Positions 37,010 through 47,123 are shown, counted from the stretch's first letter. The stretch: DNA of 56,053 nt from Candidatus Zhuqueibacterota bacterium (GCA_016927835.1 JAFGMA010000044.1:1-56053), one strand, 5' to 3'. A program made the numbers and translations. The notes: generated by a model from the sequence alone, not told the origin.

Positions 37010-37173
37010 TGAATTGTATCTGTCATGGCTCATTAACCCGAAAGCTTGAACCTTAAACCGCTCAACCCGGGGACTAATTATTTTGTCAAATAAACAAATC
37101 GGGCATGTAATCCCTCAATAATTGTTCCTGAACGGGAGTTTGGGATACAGCCACTGAGGGATTACCAGCCTTT

Positions 37174-39705
37174 TTATTCATTCCAGACGAAGTCTCCCGA
37201 AGCCACGCGCCAGTCATTGCCGAAGAAACCCGCTGCGCGAACGCCTGCGCTGCCTTTGCGCAAAATCTCCGGGGAATAAACGATGCAATCCGGGTGGGCA
37301 TAACCGGGACTGAGATACCGGCGCCGATCTGTGAGTCGCATTCCCACCAGACCGGTTCCCGAAACAGCCGCAACACAGGCGATATCGCTGCCCGGGCGCG
37401 GGCGAATGAACAGGCATGCCAGATCATCGCCCCTCAATTTTCGCTCACCAATTTGTACAATCCCTTTGCGAACCTGAACCGGACTGTCGCCCAATAACGC
37501 TTGCCAGGCAGCATTTGTATGGGCATTGCCGTACAGGATGATGCCCCGATCCACATCAGCCGAGGGATCAAAATCGACATCCGCGATGATATCGATCGAG
37601 CCATTTCCCTGGTACCAGAACCACTCGGCATCGAAACGGGCTTTGTTCAGCGCCCATTGATTTTCCTGTTTCGAACCTTTCGTGCCAACCACAAACATGA
37701 AACGGTTCCGGAAAGCGTCCTTGAAAGTGCCATACCGATGCGGACCTTTTTCTGACAGCGCCGGCTGACTGCTCAATTTCCAAAGACCATTTCGTCTTTC
37801 CAGCCAGATTTTAGACGCGTCTCTCGGAAGCAAAATCTCCGTTGTTGTCTGGCTATCAATTTCAACTGTGATCGTCTTTTCCGGATCAACATCGCAGACT
37901 TCAAGCGCCAGCCGGGATACATTTTGGGTCGAGCCCGTCACACGCTGTACTCCCGGATCATATCGCAGGCTGACCGAACTGATTTTTAGCTGCTCGATCT
38001 GGTTTTCGATAGTCACCCAGTTGCAGGTCGCTGAAATACCCGGATTTACGGTCATAAAATCTACCTGACGAAGCCTGGTTTTGCCCGGGCGCGCATGTCG
38101 CGCGAAAAAATCAAACAGGGGCGCCCAATCAACACAATCTGCGCCGGGCGCATCGGAATAATCCCACCAGTGACCTGCACCTTTTTCTTCATGGTACACA
38201 AAATCTATATGCGATTTTTCCAGGTGCGCTACCATTTGACGCGACTCCTCTGCGGGCACGTTGTCGTCTTCACTGCCATGCAGGATGTAAACGCCGTGTT
38301 GCCGGTAATTATCCGCCAGCGCTAATGGATTACTCGGCAGGCTCGCACGCGTGAGCATATTTTCAACAGGATTCGAATTTTCAAAGGATTCCCGGACGCC
38401 GTAAGACCAGAAGCTGATCCAGCCGGCGCTGGGACCGATGGCAGCGAATTGATCAGGATACATTGCCCCGAATTGCCACGTACCGTGACCTCCCATCGAA
38501 TGACCGGTCAAATAGATTCTATCCGGATCGATATTGAATTTTTGTTGAGCAATAGCAAGCACCTCCAATCCGTCGAGGCGTCCCCAATCTTCCCAATTAA
38601 ATCCGTACGGACGCCGATTCGTGGGCGCCACAATATGTCCCCATGTTTTGGCATCATACGCATTCACCTGATTGATGGCTTCGACGGATGCGCCGTGCAA
38701 CGATAAAAATAACGCTTTCGGCTCCTCGCTTTTTTCGCCGCGCGCCGGGTTGACTGCATAATACTGCACACTGCCATCGACTCCACTGATAAACGTGCAG
38801 CGATGCGTCTCATGAGGATGTACGCTGCGCAAAATGAGCGTTGTTTCTGCCAGATTGATTTTACCGGAAACATCAATCAGCTTCAACCTTACCTGGATTT
38901 CCCCTTTTTCGTGCTGAGGCTGACCCTTCACGCGAAATCCGATTTTCCTGATCGTCATCGGTTGAATTACCGGGGCAGTTATCAGCGTTGGGGGATTGGA
39001 TTCCAGTGCAGCGGAAATGGTGCAATTTTTAAGTGCCGATTCCGTTGCATTGACAATAACAATCGCAGCCCAATCAGCCGTACTCTCGCCAATGATCAGA
39101 TCAGGTACAGTTAAATCATTGGAATTAAAAAACACCATCGAATCTTGCTTGTGAAGTTTGACTTTGAGCTGTCCCCGATTGCATCGGAACAAGAGATTGT
39201 TTATGCCTTTTTTCATTTCAACGGGCAGCAGTGAGTAATTGAATTTAGGCGCCCACGATTCAAATTCTTCGGCATATTGATACCGATTTCCCGCGCGCGG
39301 TTTTCCGTTTACGTACACCATCTCGTGCGTCATTCCTTCGAGAATGAGGAGTTGAGGTGCATCTGTTTGGTAGCTCAGGCAGGCATAGCCCCCGCCGAAT
39401 GATTTTCCCCGGAACCAGCCATCCTCATCAGCGATCACGGATTCCCACGTGCTGGTTTCCTCGGCATCAAATTTGACACGATCGCCAGCTAACGGCATCG
39501 ACCAAGTGCCTGACACCATTTGCAATTCGATTGGATCAACGGGCAATACTGCGTAGCGATACTTATCCGGAAATTTTAGCACGAGCGCTTCTTTCAAAAC
39601 AATTGCATCTGACAACTGAGCAAATACCAAATCTGCCCCTCCAAAAAAAATAGCAAACGATATGACCCACTTCATTAAAGCGATAAGGCGATATTCCTGT
39701 TTCAT
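37174..39705 (-). CDS. Secreted alpha/beta-hydrolase (S9/esterase-like), multidomain
   Basis: 843 residues. A signal peptide ends near DLVFAQ. Residues ~30-300 form beta-rich accessory domains. The hydrolase domain starts near 310: LFLSLHGASV, the nucleophile elbow GHSMGGHGTW, the acid region HGSEDDNVPAEE and the catalytic His in GAGHWWDY make a Ser-Asp-His triad, as in prolyl-oligopeptidase/PHB-depolymerase-type esterases. The C-terminal ~250 residues hold further beta structure (ILYGNAHTNAAW...). GGAGGAGAGGAA precedes the ATG. Possible roles are deacylation of plant polysaccharide or peptidase; the former fits the CBM9 and symporter genes upstream on the same strand. Confidence 0.85.
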   Translation of the reverse strand: MKQEYRLIALMKWVISFAIFFGGADLVFAQLSDAIVLKEALVLKFPDKYRYAVLPVDPIELQMVSGTWSMPLAGDRVKFDAEETSTWESVIADEDGWFRGKSFGGGYACLSYQTDAPQLLILEGMTHEMVYVNGKPRAGNRYQYAEEFESWAPKFNYSLLPVEMKKGINNLLFRCNRGQLKVKLHKQDSMVFFNSNDLTVPDLIIGESTADWAAIVIVNATESALKNCTISAALESNPPTLITAPVIQPMTIRKIGFRVKGQPQHEKGEIQVRLKLIDVSGKINLAETTLILRSVHPHETHRCTFISGVDGSVQYYAVNPARGEKSEEPKALFLSLHGASVEAINQVNAYDAKTWGHIVAPTNRRPYGFNWEDWGRLDGLEVLAIAQQKFNIDPDRIYLTGHSMGGHGTWQFGAMYPDQFAAIGPSAGWISFWSYGVRESFENSNPVENMLTRASLPSNPLALADNYRQHGVYILHGSEDDNVPAEESRQMVAHLEKSHIDFVYHEEKGAGHWWDYSDAPGADCVDWAPLFDFFARHARPGKTRLRQVDFMTVNPGISATCNWVTIENQIEQLKISSVSLRYDPGVQRVTGSTQNVSRLALEVCDVDPEKTITVEIDSQTTTEILLPRDASKIWLERRNGLWKLSSQPALSEKGPHRYGTFKDAFRNRFMFVVGTKGSKQENQWALNKARFDAEWFWYQGNGSIDIIADVDFDPSADVDRGIILYGNAHTNAAWQALLGDSPVQVRKGIVQIGERKLRGDDLACLFIRPRPGSDIACVAAVSGTGLVGMRLTDRRRYLSPGYAHPDCIVYSPEILRKGSAGVRAAGFFGNDWRVASGDFVWNE

Positions 39706-40016
39706 TTCCTCTCCTCCGGAATTTTTAATCAGCGTTTTAATGAGATCGTTCTTTTAAAAACCTATTTCGTGTAAGTGAAAATAATTAACGTCAAAATGAT
39801 AGCCCACGAAACACACGGAACACACTAAACTGTTTATTTTTAAATATATTAAGCCTTTTCTTTTTCGTGCTTTTCGTGTGTTTTGTGGGAAAAAGCGACT
39901 CCAGGAATAAAACGCTCAATCCAATTATCTGCTTTTTATTTCAAGAATTCAGATAGTATTGATGAATGCCGATTTTATCAAATTTATGCTAGATTGATTT
40001 CATCACCACTCAAACG
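39706..40016. other. Intergenic region with an inverted repeat
   Basis: 311 bp between the symporter and the esterase genes. Contains the palindromic repeat at 39803-39889. No gene. Confidence 0.5.
39803..39889. repeat. Inverted repeat CCCACGAAACACACG...TTTCGTGTGTTTTGTGGG
   Basis: The left arm (39803-39820) pairs with the right arm (39872-39889) at nearly every position across an AT-rich middle of about 50 bp. CCACGAAACACACGAAA is a familiar dispersed intergenic repeat sequence. A transcript would form a long hairpin that may end the symporter transcript. Confidence 0.65.
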
Positions 40017-41942
40017 TCATCGCTCATCGACAAAACCGTCATCTGTATCATCGCGTTCCATCGTACCGAGCTTTTTGAACATAGCTTTGATGTCGTTGAT
40101 ACCGCCGATCACAAACCAGATGATGCTCACGATAGCCAGCACAACATGGATCAGAATATTGACCTTCCAGAATTTCATCCACGAGGAATCGGGGACATCG
40201 TGCGTCAAATTATAGACTGTCCCGATGATGAAAACAATTGTCCATGCAATCGTCCAGGCATACGTGATAAAATAGATGAGTTTATCTCCGCGGGTGAATT
40301 CCTTGCCCATACCCAGCAGTTTGAGTCCGCGCCCTGGTTCAGGTGTAATAATCAGAGTTTCATCCTTGATGGCATAATCGCCGCGATGCAACAGCCTGTC
40401 CATATCAAACACCTGTTTTTTGCCCAGGAGTGAAACCAGGATGTAGACGAATAATGAGCACGCCATGCTGAGTGCCCAGAATTCCTGTCCGTTGATGAAA
40501 AATTTTTCATGCAATTGATGCAGAATGATTCCGCCCACAGCGATTGAAGATCCCGTAATCAACGCTGCCCAGGCGGCAGCCGTTGTTCCCCGTTTCCAGT
40601 ATAATCCGCCAATGATGACTGATCCCGAGCCTCCGGCAAATATGGCACCTGTTATCGCAAAAAAGAGCATAATATATTGACTCTGTTTGAAAAGAAAACT
40701 GAAAAAAAATATGAATATTGCCACACCTAAAATTGAAAGTCGCAGGATGCGAATATGTTGTTCAGGTTTGAAAGGCTTTTTTCGAAAAGGCATGATCACA
40801 TCCTGAATCAGGATACTCCCCCATGAATGCAGATAGGTATCGTGCGTACTGATGAACGCCGCCACCATCACTGCGGCAAATGATCCCATCAATCCCCTGG
40901 GCAGAATGTGGGTCAATACCAGCGGGACCGTCAATTGGCTTTTGATGGCGTCGGTTTCGACTCCGGTGAGCGTTGAATTGACTTTTTTCGCGATATTCAA
41001 AAATTCGGGATGATGCATGATAGTATAGGCAACGATGGGCAGAAACAGAAGCAAAACATTTTGGGGAACCGCCCGCCATCCGCCTAACATGCCCGCCATT
41101 TTGGCTTCGTGCGCGCTTTTGGCTGAGGTATTATAGCCTTGTGCTCCCTGCCACGACATCGCGCTATAGGCGCCGCCCAGCAAACCAATCAAAAAATACC
41201 AAAAATTGAAATCTTCAACACGGCTGGTTTTAAACGGATTGATAAGTGATTCGTTTTCAGGTGCGGTTATCAATGCTTCGTAAATCTGGGACCAGTCAAT
41301 CCACAGAAAAATATAGACCAGCAAAATCACGAATACAATATTGACGAACATACCTTGTATAAAATCGGTGATGATTACTGCAATTTGTCCGCCGGAAAAT
41401 ACAAAATACAGCGAGAGGGACAGCAGTACAATCATCGCCAACGGGAACGTTGAGATTTCAATTCCCAAAAGTGAAAATGACTGTGGCAGACCGCAGAAAT
41501 AGATAAAAAATCTGGCGCCGACTGCCGGGAAAATACCGAAATTAATTATCCCTGCAAAGAAGGAAAGCATACCGGCAAAAATACGAAATTTTCGGCTATA
41601 GCGCATCTCAAAAAATTGCGCCAGCGTTAACGCGCGCGTTTGCCTGAACCGGTAGATAACCCAACCGGCAGCGGTTAATATGAGGAAGAATATTCCTGAG
41701 GACATTCCCCAAAAAGACATGACAAAACCGGCTTTATAATTCATCTCCATATTTGCGACAATCGTAATCGCACCCAGGGCAGCAATACCACCGGAGATGC
41801 TCAACACATAGCGCCCGGCGGTTCTGCCTGCTGCCAGAAAATCTGCCACGCTTCTCATTCGTGACCTGCTCATAACAACGCCACCAATCATTATAGCCAG
41901 GATGCCGATTACGATGGTCCAGTCAATCAGTGTCAGGTTCAA
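40017..41942 (-). CDS. Sodium:solute symporter family protein
   Basis: 641 residues with about 13 transmembrane helices plus a C-terminal extension. It starts on the TTG at 41942 with GGAG 8-9 nt upstream. Family landmarks (SSF, PF00474): the first helix IVIGILAIMIGGVVM, GRTAGRYVLSISGGIAALGAI, the SMSWQGAQGYNTSAKS region and the conserved helix SILGVAIFIFFFSFLF. It co-transports Na+ with a sugar, amino acid or similar solute. The CBM9-like lipoprotein gene is 103 bp upstream and probably cotranscribed, so a carbohydrate or its acid is the likely cargo. Confidence 0.93.
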   Translation of the reverse strand: MNLTLIDWTIVIGILAIMIGGVVMSRSRMRSVADFLAAGRTAGRYVLSISGGIAALGAITIVANMEMNYKAGFVMSFWGMSSGIFFLILTAAGWVIYRFRQTRALTLAQFFEMRYSRKFRIFAGMLSFFAGIINFGIFPAVGARFFIYFCGLPQSFSLLGIEISTFPLAMIVLLSLSLYFVFSGGQIAVIITDFIQGMFVNIVFVILLVYIFLWIDWSQIYEALITAPENESLINPFKTSRVEDFNFWYFLIGLLGGAYSAMSWQGAQGYNTSAKSAHEAKMAGMLGGWRAVPQNVLLLFLPIVAYTIMHHPEFLNIAKKVNSTLTGVETDAIKSQLTVPLVLTHILPRGLMGSFAAVMVAAFISTHDTYLHSWGSILIQDVIMPFRKKPFKPEQHIRILRLSILGVAIFIFFFSFLFKQSQYIMLFFAITGAIFAGGSGSVIIGGLYWKRGTTAAAWAALITGSSIAVGGIILHQLHEKFFINGQEFWALSMACSLFVYILVSLLGKKQVFDMDRLLHRGDYAIKDETLIITPEPGRGLKLLGMGKEFTRGDKLIYFITYAWTIAWTIVFIIGTVYNLTHDVPDSSWMKFWKVNILIHVVLAIVSIIWFVIGGINDIKAMFKKLGTMERDDTDDGFVDER

Positions 41943-42045
41943 TACGTGTCTCCAAATTGATGATTAAAGTTACCAATTAAAATCCACCGGGATTAATGTC
42001 CGGCACGAATTTCATTTCCCACGGATTCAATTCCTGACTCGCCAG

Positions 42046-43155
42046 CTATTTCCAGACTCTCCCATCCTGCGAGATATGCCATTCGTCTGCGCTGTTTAAA
42101 TGCTTGATACTCGCCTCAAAAAAATTTTTGGTACAATCGATAACCGGCGGCATGCAATACCCTTCAGCCGATAGATCGCCTTCATCAATTTCCGAAAGCT
42201 CATCAGTATATTTATTATGTCGCATAAAATGCGTCCTTTCAAGGTAATACACCTGTCGCAGAACCCATTTTGCATTTTCCTCCGGATTGAAGCGGAATTC
42301 ATCTTTTCCGGTTCCGGCAATTTTATCGGAAAACTGCACGAATCCCCACATTTCAGGATAATGCATATTAATAATCCCCTGTGGCGACCAGACCCAGTTG
42401 TCTTCGGGATATGGCTTTCCGGTTTCCGGATTGATAATTTTGCTGTATTTACCATCTTTCACTTCCACTTGCCATTCAACGCGCGAAAAATTCACGCGCC
42501 ATTGATCCCCGGCAATCGGGGGCGCCTTCTTGTGAGCGCATTCTTTCAACACGCTCCAGGGAATTGCCACTTCCAACGACCAGCCTGTATCTTTGTCCCC
42601 GGGCTGATTGATGGTGCCATCCACGTGAACTGCGGATTTCAATCCCTGAATATCCCACGCATTGACCGCTGGTCCGCCATCCCGATAAGGTTTTATCAGA
42701 AGCAAATCCCATTCGGTGGAAAAGGCGTTCATCTCAAATTCGTAGTATTGATGTGTATCGCCATCCGGATCGATGAAAATCTCAAAATCATTGTCATAAA
42801 AAATGACCGCATCGCGCCGTGTTAAGGCAGCCCAGACGTGCGGTTCTTCCAACTCCGCAGCGACATAAAAATATGTCGTATCCCAAAGCATTTTCGCCCG
42901 TGTTCTGAAACGCGGTTCCGGCTTCGAAGTGCCTTCAATATCCACAAAAGTTTTTGTCCATTTTGCGGTTTCCCAGATCGCCTCATCGAGCTTACCATCG
43001 ATTTTTATGGGCGCATCAGTCCGATAGCACACGTACTGCTCCGGGGCAAAGGCGATTTTCGGTTTGGGAAATGCGTCACCTACATCATTTTTTGATGAAC
43101 AGGCTGGTATAAAAATCAATCCTATTAATAGCATGGTTTTAAAGTAATTGCGCAC
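42046..43155 (-). CDS. CBM9-like carbohydrate-binding lipoprotein
   Basis: 369 residues from a GTG start (GGAG 9 nt upstream). A lipoprotein signal ends in IPAC with Cys near residue 19. The rest matches CBM9-like domains: IKIDGKLDEAIWETAKW, LWDTTYFYVAAELEEPHVWA, NDFEIFIDPDGDTHQYYEFEMNAF, DTGWSLEVAIPWSVL and VNFSRVEWQ. Such lipoproteins bind or present glycans at the surface. It is followed by a Na+ symporter gene, giving a binding-plus-uptake pair. Confidence 0.9.
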   Translation of the reverse strand: MRNYFKTMLLIGLIFIPACSSKNDVGDAFPKPKIAFAPEQYVCYRTDAPIKIDGKLDEAIWETAKWTKTFVDIEGTSKPEPRFRTRAKMLWDTTYFYVAAELEEPHVWAALTRRDAVIFYDNDFEIFIDPDGDTHQYYEFEMNAFSTEWDLLLIKPYRDGGPAVNAWDIQGLKSAVHVDGTINQPGDKDTGWSLEVAIPWSVLKECAHKKAPPIAGDQWRVNFSRVEWQVEVKDGKYSKIINPETGKPYPEDNWVWSPQGIINMHYPEMWGFVQFSDKIAGTGKDEFRFNPEENAKWVLRQVYYLERTHFMRHNKYTDELSEIDEGDLSAEGYCMPPVIDCTKNFFEASIKHLNSADEWHISQDGRVWK

Positions 43156-43566
43156 TTGTGGAATCTCCGTGGTTGATTATTCAAAATTCTCAATCCGTCC
43201 CTCTATTGCTTTTGATTTTTTGAAGAGCAGTGAATCCAGCTCAAAATATTGGCTTGCCGCGCGGGATGCAGATTTGACTGCCGGGATCGACCGCGACACG
43301 GTATTACAGATAAAACCTCAGGAACCATCGTCAGAGCCTTCAATCCTGCATGAATCTATCCTTTGAATTGCCTGAACTTAAATTCTCTGTGGTGAATCGT
43401 AATTTGTATATGTATCAATCAGTTAAACAACGTGTGAAGATCATTCAGGTAGAAGGCGGAATGCAGCAATGTTTCACCTGAATTGGGGGAGTAGAACAAA
43501 AAACGCCTCATACGGAACGAGGCGTTTTTTTCAATACATCATATTGGGAATTCTAAAGCGACATGA
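43156..43566. other. Intergenic region with a terminator
   Basis: 411 bp between CBM9-like and the AAA+ activator genes, both leftward. It contains the terminator at 43501-43531 and no supported gene; a promoter for the CBM9-like gene was not found. Confidence 0.5.
43501..43531. terminator. Intrinsic terminator, bidirectional
   Basis: AAACGCCTC (43501-43509), loop of 9, GAGGCGTTT (43519-43527) and a T-run on both strands. It lies 36 bp after the stop of the AAA+ activator gene on the minus strand. Confidence 0.9.
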
Positions 43567-44544
43567 TCAGTCTTTTGGGATATCATATTTTTTCATCTTG
43601 AAACGCAGGGTTGCCTCGGGGATCCCGAGCAATCGTGCAGCCTTCACCTGGTTGCCGCCGAATTTATTAAGCGCTTTTTCGATGAGGTATGTTTCAACTT
43701 CAGACACCCAGCCTTTAAGGTTTTTCGGCTCCATAAAATCAAGGCGGTGGCGCTTGATTTTAAATGGCAGGAAGTCAGGAGATAATTCACCCTCAGGCGA
43801 CATCATAACCAGATTCTGGACGGTATTTTCCAATTCGCGCACATTGCCTCTCCATTCGTATGTTAGAATGGATTCGAAAATATCGGATGGCACTGCGGGA
43901 ATGTCTTTGTTGATTTCCATGCAGAACTTTTTGAGGAAATAGATGAAGAGTTCCGGGATATCCTGCTTTCTCTCTCGCAGGGGCGGGATGTGAATTGTCA
44001 GTGTATTCAAATGGTAATACAAGTCTTTTCGGAACGCGTCGCTATCCAAATCAGGCGTCAGGTCTTTATCCGTGGTAGAGATGATTCGAACATCCAGGGG
44101 GATATTTTCTCTTCCGCCAATTCGCCGGAACCGTTTGTCGTTCAGAATCTGAAGCAGGTCGAATTGGAACGAGTTGTCCATTTCACTGATATTATCCAGC
44201 AGCAAAACGCCTTTATTTGCCTTTTCCAGCAATCCGATTGTGCGCATCACTGCTTCGTCTTTTTCGGTATCCTCACCATAAATATCGCGTTTTTCGATGG
44301 TTTTACCGATAGCCGAACAATTAATTTCAACGAATGAGCGGCTTTTTCTCGAACTGGCAGCGAAAATCTGACGTGCCAGAAATTCCTTGCCCGTGCCGGT
44401 CTCACCGACAATCAAAATATTGCTGTCAATTTTTGACAGCCGCTTTACCGCTCGTCGCAAGCGTTTTGCATCAGGACTGTTGCCAATGATCTGTTCATCC
44501 TGAATCGTCTCGACATAGGTCCTTTGTACATCCATGGATTCCAT
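43567..44544 (-). CDS. Atypical AAA+ enhancer-binding protein without GAFTGA loop
   Basis: 325 residues: no receiver domain, an AAA+ domain (about 19-245) and a Fis-type HTH at the C-terminus (NQVKAARLLGIPEATLRF). Walker A G47-ETGTGKE is intact and the Arg-finger region FRKDLYYHL is present. Two key parts are altered: the sigma54-contacting GAFTGA loop is replaced by TEKDEAVMR (about 93-101), and Walker B reads LLLDNIS (D117-N118) in place of DE, so the catalytic Glu is lost. It is thus unlikely to remodel sigma54 holoenzyme and may work like TyrR, as a DNA-binding regulator of sigma70 promoters. It is followed by an intrinsic terminator and stands alone. Confidence 0.88.
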   Translation of the reverse strand: MESMDVQRTYVETIQDEQIIGNSPDAKRLRRAVKRLSKIDSNILIVGETGTGKEFLARQIFAASSRKSRSFVEINCSAIGKTIEKRDIYGEDTEKDEAVMRTIGLLEKANKGVLLLDNISEMDNSFQFDLLQILNDKRFRRIGGRENIPLDVRIISTTDKDLTPDLDSDAFRKDLYYHLNTLTIHIPPLRERKQDIPELFIYFLKKFCMEINKDIPAVPSDIFESILTYEWRGNVRELENTVQNLVMMSPEGELSPDFLPFKIKRHRLDFMEPKNLKGWVSEVETYLIEKALNKFGGNQVKAARLLGIPEATLRFKMKKYDIPKD

Positions 44545-45211
44545 AATGCCCTCTCCCTAAATTTAAAGTTTACAAAATGAGTTATTGGTGATTAGTAAAT
44601 TTGGTTTAGTTATAAAAAAACTGGCGCTTGAGAAATGAGACCGAAATTTTAGGTCTCGTCTGCTATCCCTAAATGAAACAATCCGTTAAGAGATGCCTAT
44701 TTTGAAAATTTTGTAATTAGAATTATTCACCGATTCCGAACCTCGCTATTTGATTTTGATACAACTTTTTCGAATGGGTAAATTAATTCATCCAGGCTCA
44801 GGAATCGAAATAATTTCCTTAATATATCACCTCTTTATAATTATGTGCGGTTTTTGAAACGCGATTATTACGTATTTCAATATAATAAAATAATCATCAA
44901 TTGTCAAGCACAAAATCATAATAAATTACGGATTTAAAAAATTTACCTGCGCAGAATGTGGTTATAATGTTCCATGGTATCTTGTACTAACTGTTAACAT
45001 CAATAAATATATTTTTTTATACATTGATTGAAATATCGCATTTTTAAGCGGATAGTGCTACATTGATGCGAAATTTTCACTGGCAGGATTGTGGTTCATT
45101 CGGTCACATGATCTGATATTCGTGATTTTTGTATTTGAAAAGCTAAAAATGAGAATCCGGAAAGGGTTTGATATTTTGGGTGGCATGCAATAAGCATTGG
45201 CAGCAGCACAT
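44545..45211. other. Long AT-rich leader/intergenic region
   Basis: 667 bp. It contains a strong leftward promoter (44879-44907) and the ~330-nt leader of the AAA+ gene, with a small hairpin GAGACC (44637-44642) / GGTCTC (44652-44657). No gene is supported. Confidence 0.5.
44879..44907 (-). promoter_or_regulatory. Sigma70-type promoter for the AAA+ activator
   Basis: On the minus strand TTGACA (44907-44902), 17-bp spacer, TATATT (44884-44879). The start point near 44872 leaves an unusually long untranslated leader of about 330 nt. Confidence 0.7.
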
Positions 45212-46846
45212 TCAACGCCCATTATCAAGAGACTGCGATGAAAGCAACAGCTTTTCAGCCTGTGGAAAGTAGGAAAGCGCTCTGGTAATTTGCGTATCTT
45301 TTTTCATATTTGCTCGAAGACGTCCCTCGTCTCCCCAAATCTTATATACCACTTCCCGAAGGAGCAAAAATTTGATATCTTCCCTGTTTCTTTCAAATTG
45401 CTCGGGAGAAAAATCATAATTCAGTTCACGCACAATGCGTTGAAAATTGGCATACATTTCGTCTGTAAGTTGGAAATTTTCGATAAATCCTTCAATGGAT
45501 CGCTTGTTCTGGAGAGCCTCTTTTTGGAATTCCGGATGCGCTCTGGAAAAATCATCCGCAAAGGTTGCAAAAAACGGCTTCTGGGCATAAAGGAGCTTCC
45601 TCAACTCCAGCGAAATAGCCGCGCCGTCCGCCGATTCGTGGAAATCCGGCGTAATGCCCCCGCCGCCGTAAACCGTCCTGCCAAGCCTGGTTTTGAAAGC
45701 AGGTTTATCCTCAGTATCCGAAATGGCTTGCCGCGAACTATCATCATACGCTTCAAGGTAGTATTGCTCTTTGGACTTATCTTTATATTCTCTCTGAATC
45801 AGGCGCCCCACCGGAGTATAATATTTAGCTGTTGTTATTAGCAGCGCTGAATTATCTGAATAGCGAATCTGACTTTGCACCAGCCCTTTGCCAAAACTGG
45901 CTTCGCCGACAATGAGCCCGCGATCCCAATCCTGAATTGCGCCGGCAACGATTTCGGAAGCGCTGGCAGAAGCATGATCGATGAGAATAATCAGCGGCAA
46001 ATTTGGGTACAGAGCTCGTCCCGATGATTTATATTCGCTATAAGATGCGGCGCTCTTCCCTTTTTTATACACAATCAATCGTTCGCCGGGAATAAAAATA
46101 TCCGCAACCTCGATAGCCGCCAGCATCAAGCCTCCGCTGTTGTCGCGCAAATCGATTAAAAGCTTTTTCATCCCGCTGCGCTGCAGTACATCAAGCGATG
46201 TTTTCAATTCGGTGCCGGTTGTGGCAGTGAAGCGATTTATTCTGATGTAACCGACTTCATTCTCGAGGATCAAAGAGTAGGGAATGCTGTCAATAATAAT
46301 CCGCTGCCGCGTTAACACGAACTCATGCGGTTCATCCCAACCGTCGCGCTCAACACCTATGTTTACTTTGCTGCCGCCGGGTCCCATCAGTTTTTTTGGA
46401 ACATCGTCACGTTTGATACCGATTGCCGATTCACCATTTATGATTACAATCTTATCATTTGTCTGCAATCCTTCGCGATATGCCGGACCATCCTCCATCA
46501 CCGACATCACTGTGATTTTGCCTCGAATGATCTCGAAACGGATGCCAATCCCTGAGTAGCCTTCAAAATTCCTATTCCAGCTCTCAAATTGTTCCTTTGG
46601 CATATAGGTCGTATGCGGATCCAGGTTCGAAAGCATCCCTTTGATGGCATCCTCCATCAACGCAATCGGATCGACTTCTTCAACATAGGACTTTTGCAGT
46701 TCATTCAAAATCATGTTGAAAATGGTCATTTTGGCATACAGATTCTGACCATAAGCCCATAAATCTTTTATAGGTGCGCCTAAAAAGATTACACATAAAA
46801 GCAGACTCAATATTAATATCGAAAGCAATAACCGTTTCGTTCGCAT
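45212..46846 (-). CDS. ctpA: C-terminal processing protease, S41A family
   Basis: 544 residues. A membrane/signal segment at 5-25 is followed by an N-terminal helical domain (LDPHTTYMPKEQF), a PDZ domain (about 90-180, GYSGIGIRFE...GESAIGI) and the S41 catalytic core: LLIDLRDNSGG, DHASASASEIVAGA with the nucleophile Ser, and VGEASFGKGLVQ with the general-base Lys. A helical C-terminal region of ~150 residues follows. Periplasmic; cleaves proteins from their C-termini. AGAGGAAAAG precedes the ATG. It stands alone. Confidence 0.95.
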   Translation of the reverse strand: MRTKRLLLSILILSLLLCVIFLGAPIKDLWAYGQNLYAKMTIFNMILNELQKSYVEEVDPIALMEDAIKGMLSNLDPHTTYMPKEQFESWNRNFEGYSGIGIRFEIIRGKITVMSVMEDGPAYREGLQTNDKIVIINGESAIGIKRDDVPKKLMGPGGSKVNIGVERDGWDEPHEFVLTRQRIIIDSIPYSLILENEVGYIRINRFTATTGTELKTSLDVLQRSGMKKLLIDLRDNSGGLMLAAIEVADIFIPGERLIVYKKGKSAASYSEYKSSGRALYPNLPLIILIDHASASASEIVAGAIQDWDRGLIVGEASFGKGLVQSQIRYSDNSALLITTAKYYTPVGRLIQREYKDKSKEQYYLEAYDDSSRQAISDTEDKPAFKTRLGRTVYGGGGITPDFHESADGAAISLELRKLLYAQKPFFATFADDFSRAHPEFQKEALQNKRSIEGFIENFQLTDEMYANFQRIVRELNYDFSPEQFERNREDIKFLLLREVVYKIWGDEGRLRANMKKDTQITRALSYFPQAEKLLLSSQSLDNGR

Positions 46847-47025
46847 CGCTTTTCCTCTCGAATAAAAATCAATCCTTCAGGTAAAAATGGTGGCGCAAGC
46901 AGTAGCATCCATATTTCACGATCGGATTCACATCGGTCTAAAATCATTGAAACGCCTGCACCGAATTCAGTATTTCCACGCGATCGGTCACCAATAAAGC
47001 ATGAAAATACCTGAAAATTGTTTAA

Positions 47026-47123
47026 GGAGGTGGGATAAAGCAAATTACACATTTAAAATTCTTAAGTGGCTATTTATCAAAATTATTTGAAGCAAAATGT
47101 CCAGGTTTTTTTAACCCACCGCC
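47026..47123 (+). repeat. MITE-like palindromic repeat, copy C
   Basis: 98 bp from GGAGGTGGGATAAA to TTTTTAACCCACCGCC. It aligns over its whole length with copy B (same orientation) and copy A (opposite orientation). Confidence 0.88.

Larger units (their letters stand above)
36530..37173. other. Convergent intergenic region holding two repeats
   Basis: 644 bp between the convergent protease and esterase genes. It holds a dispersed palindrome at 36779-36884 and MITE-like copy B at 36910-37009. No gene. Confidence 0.6.
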
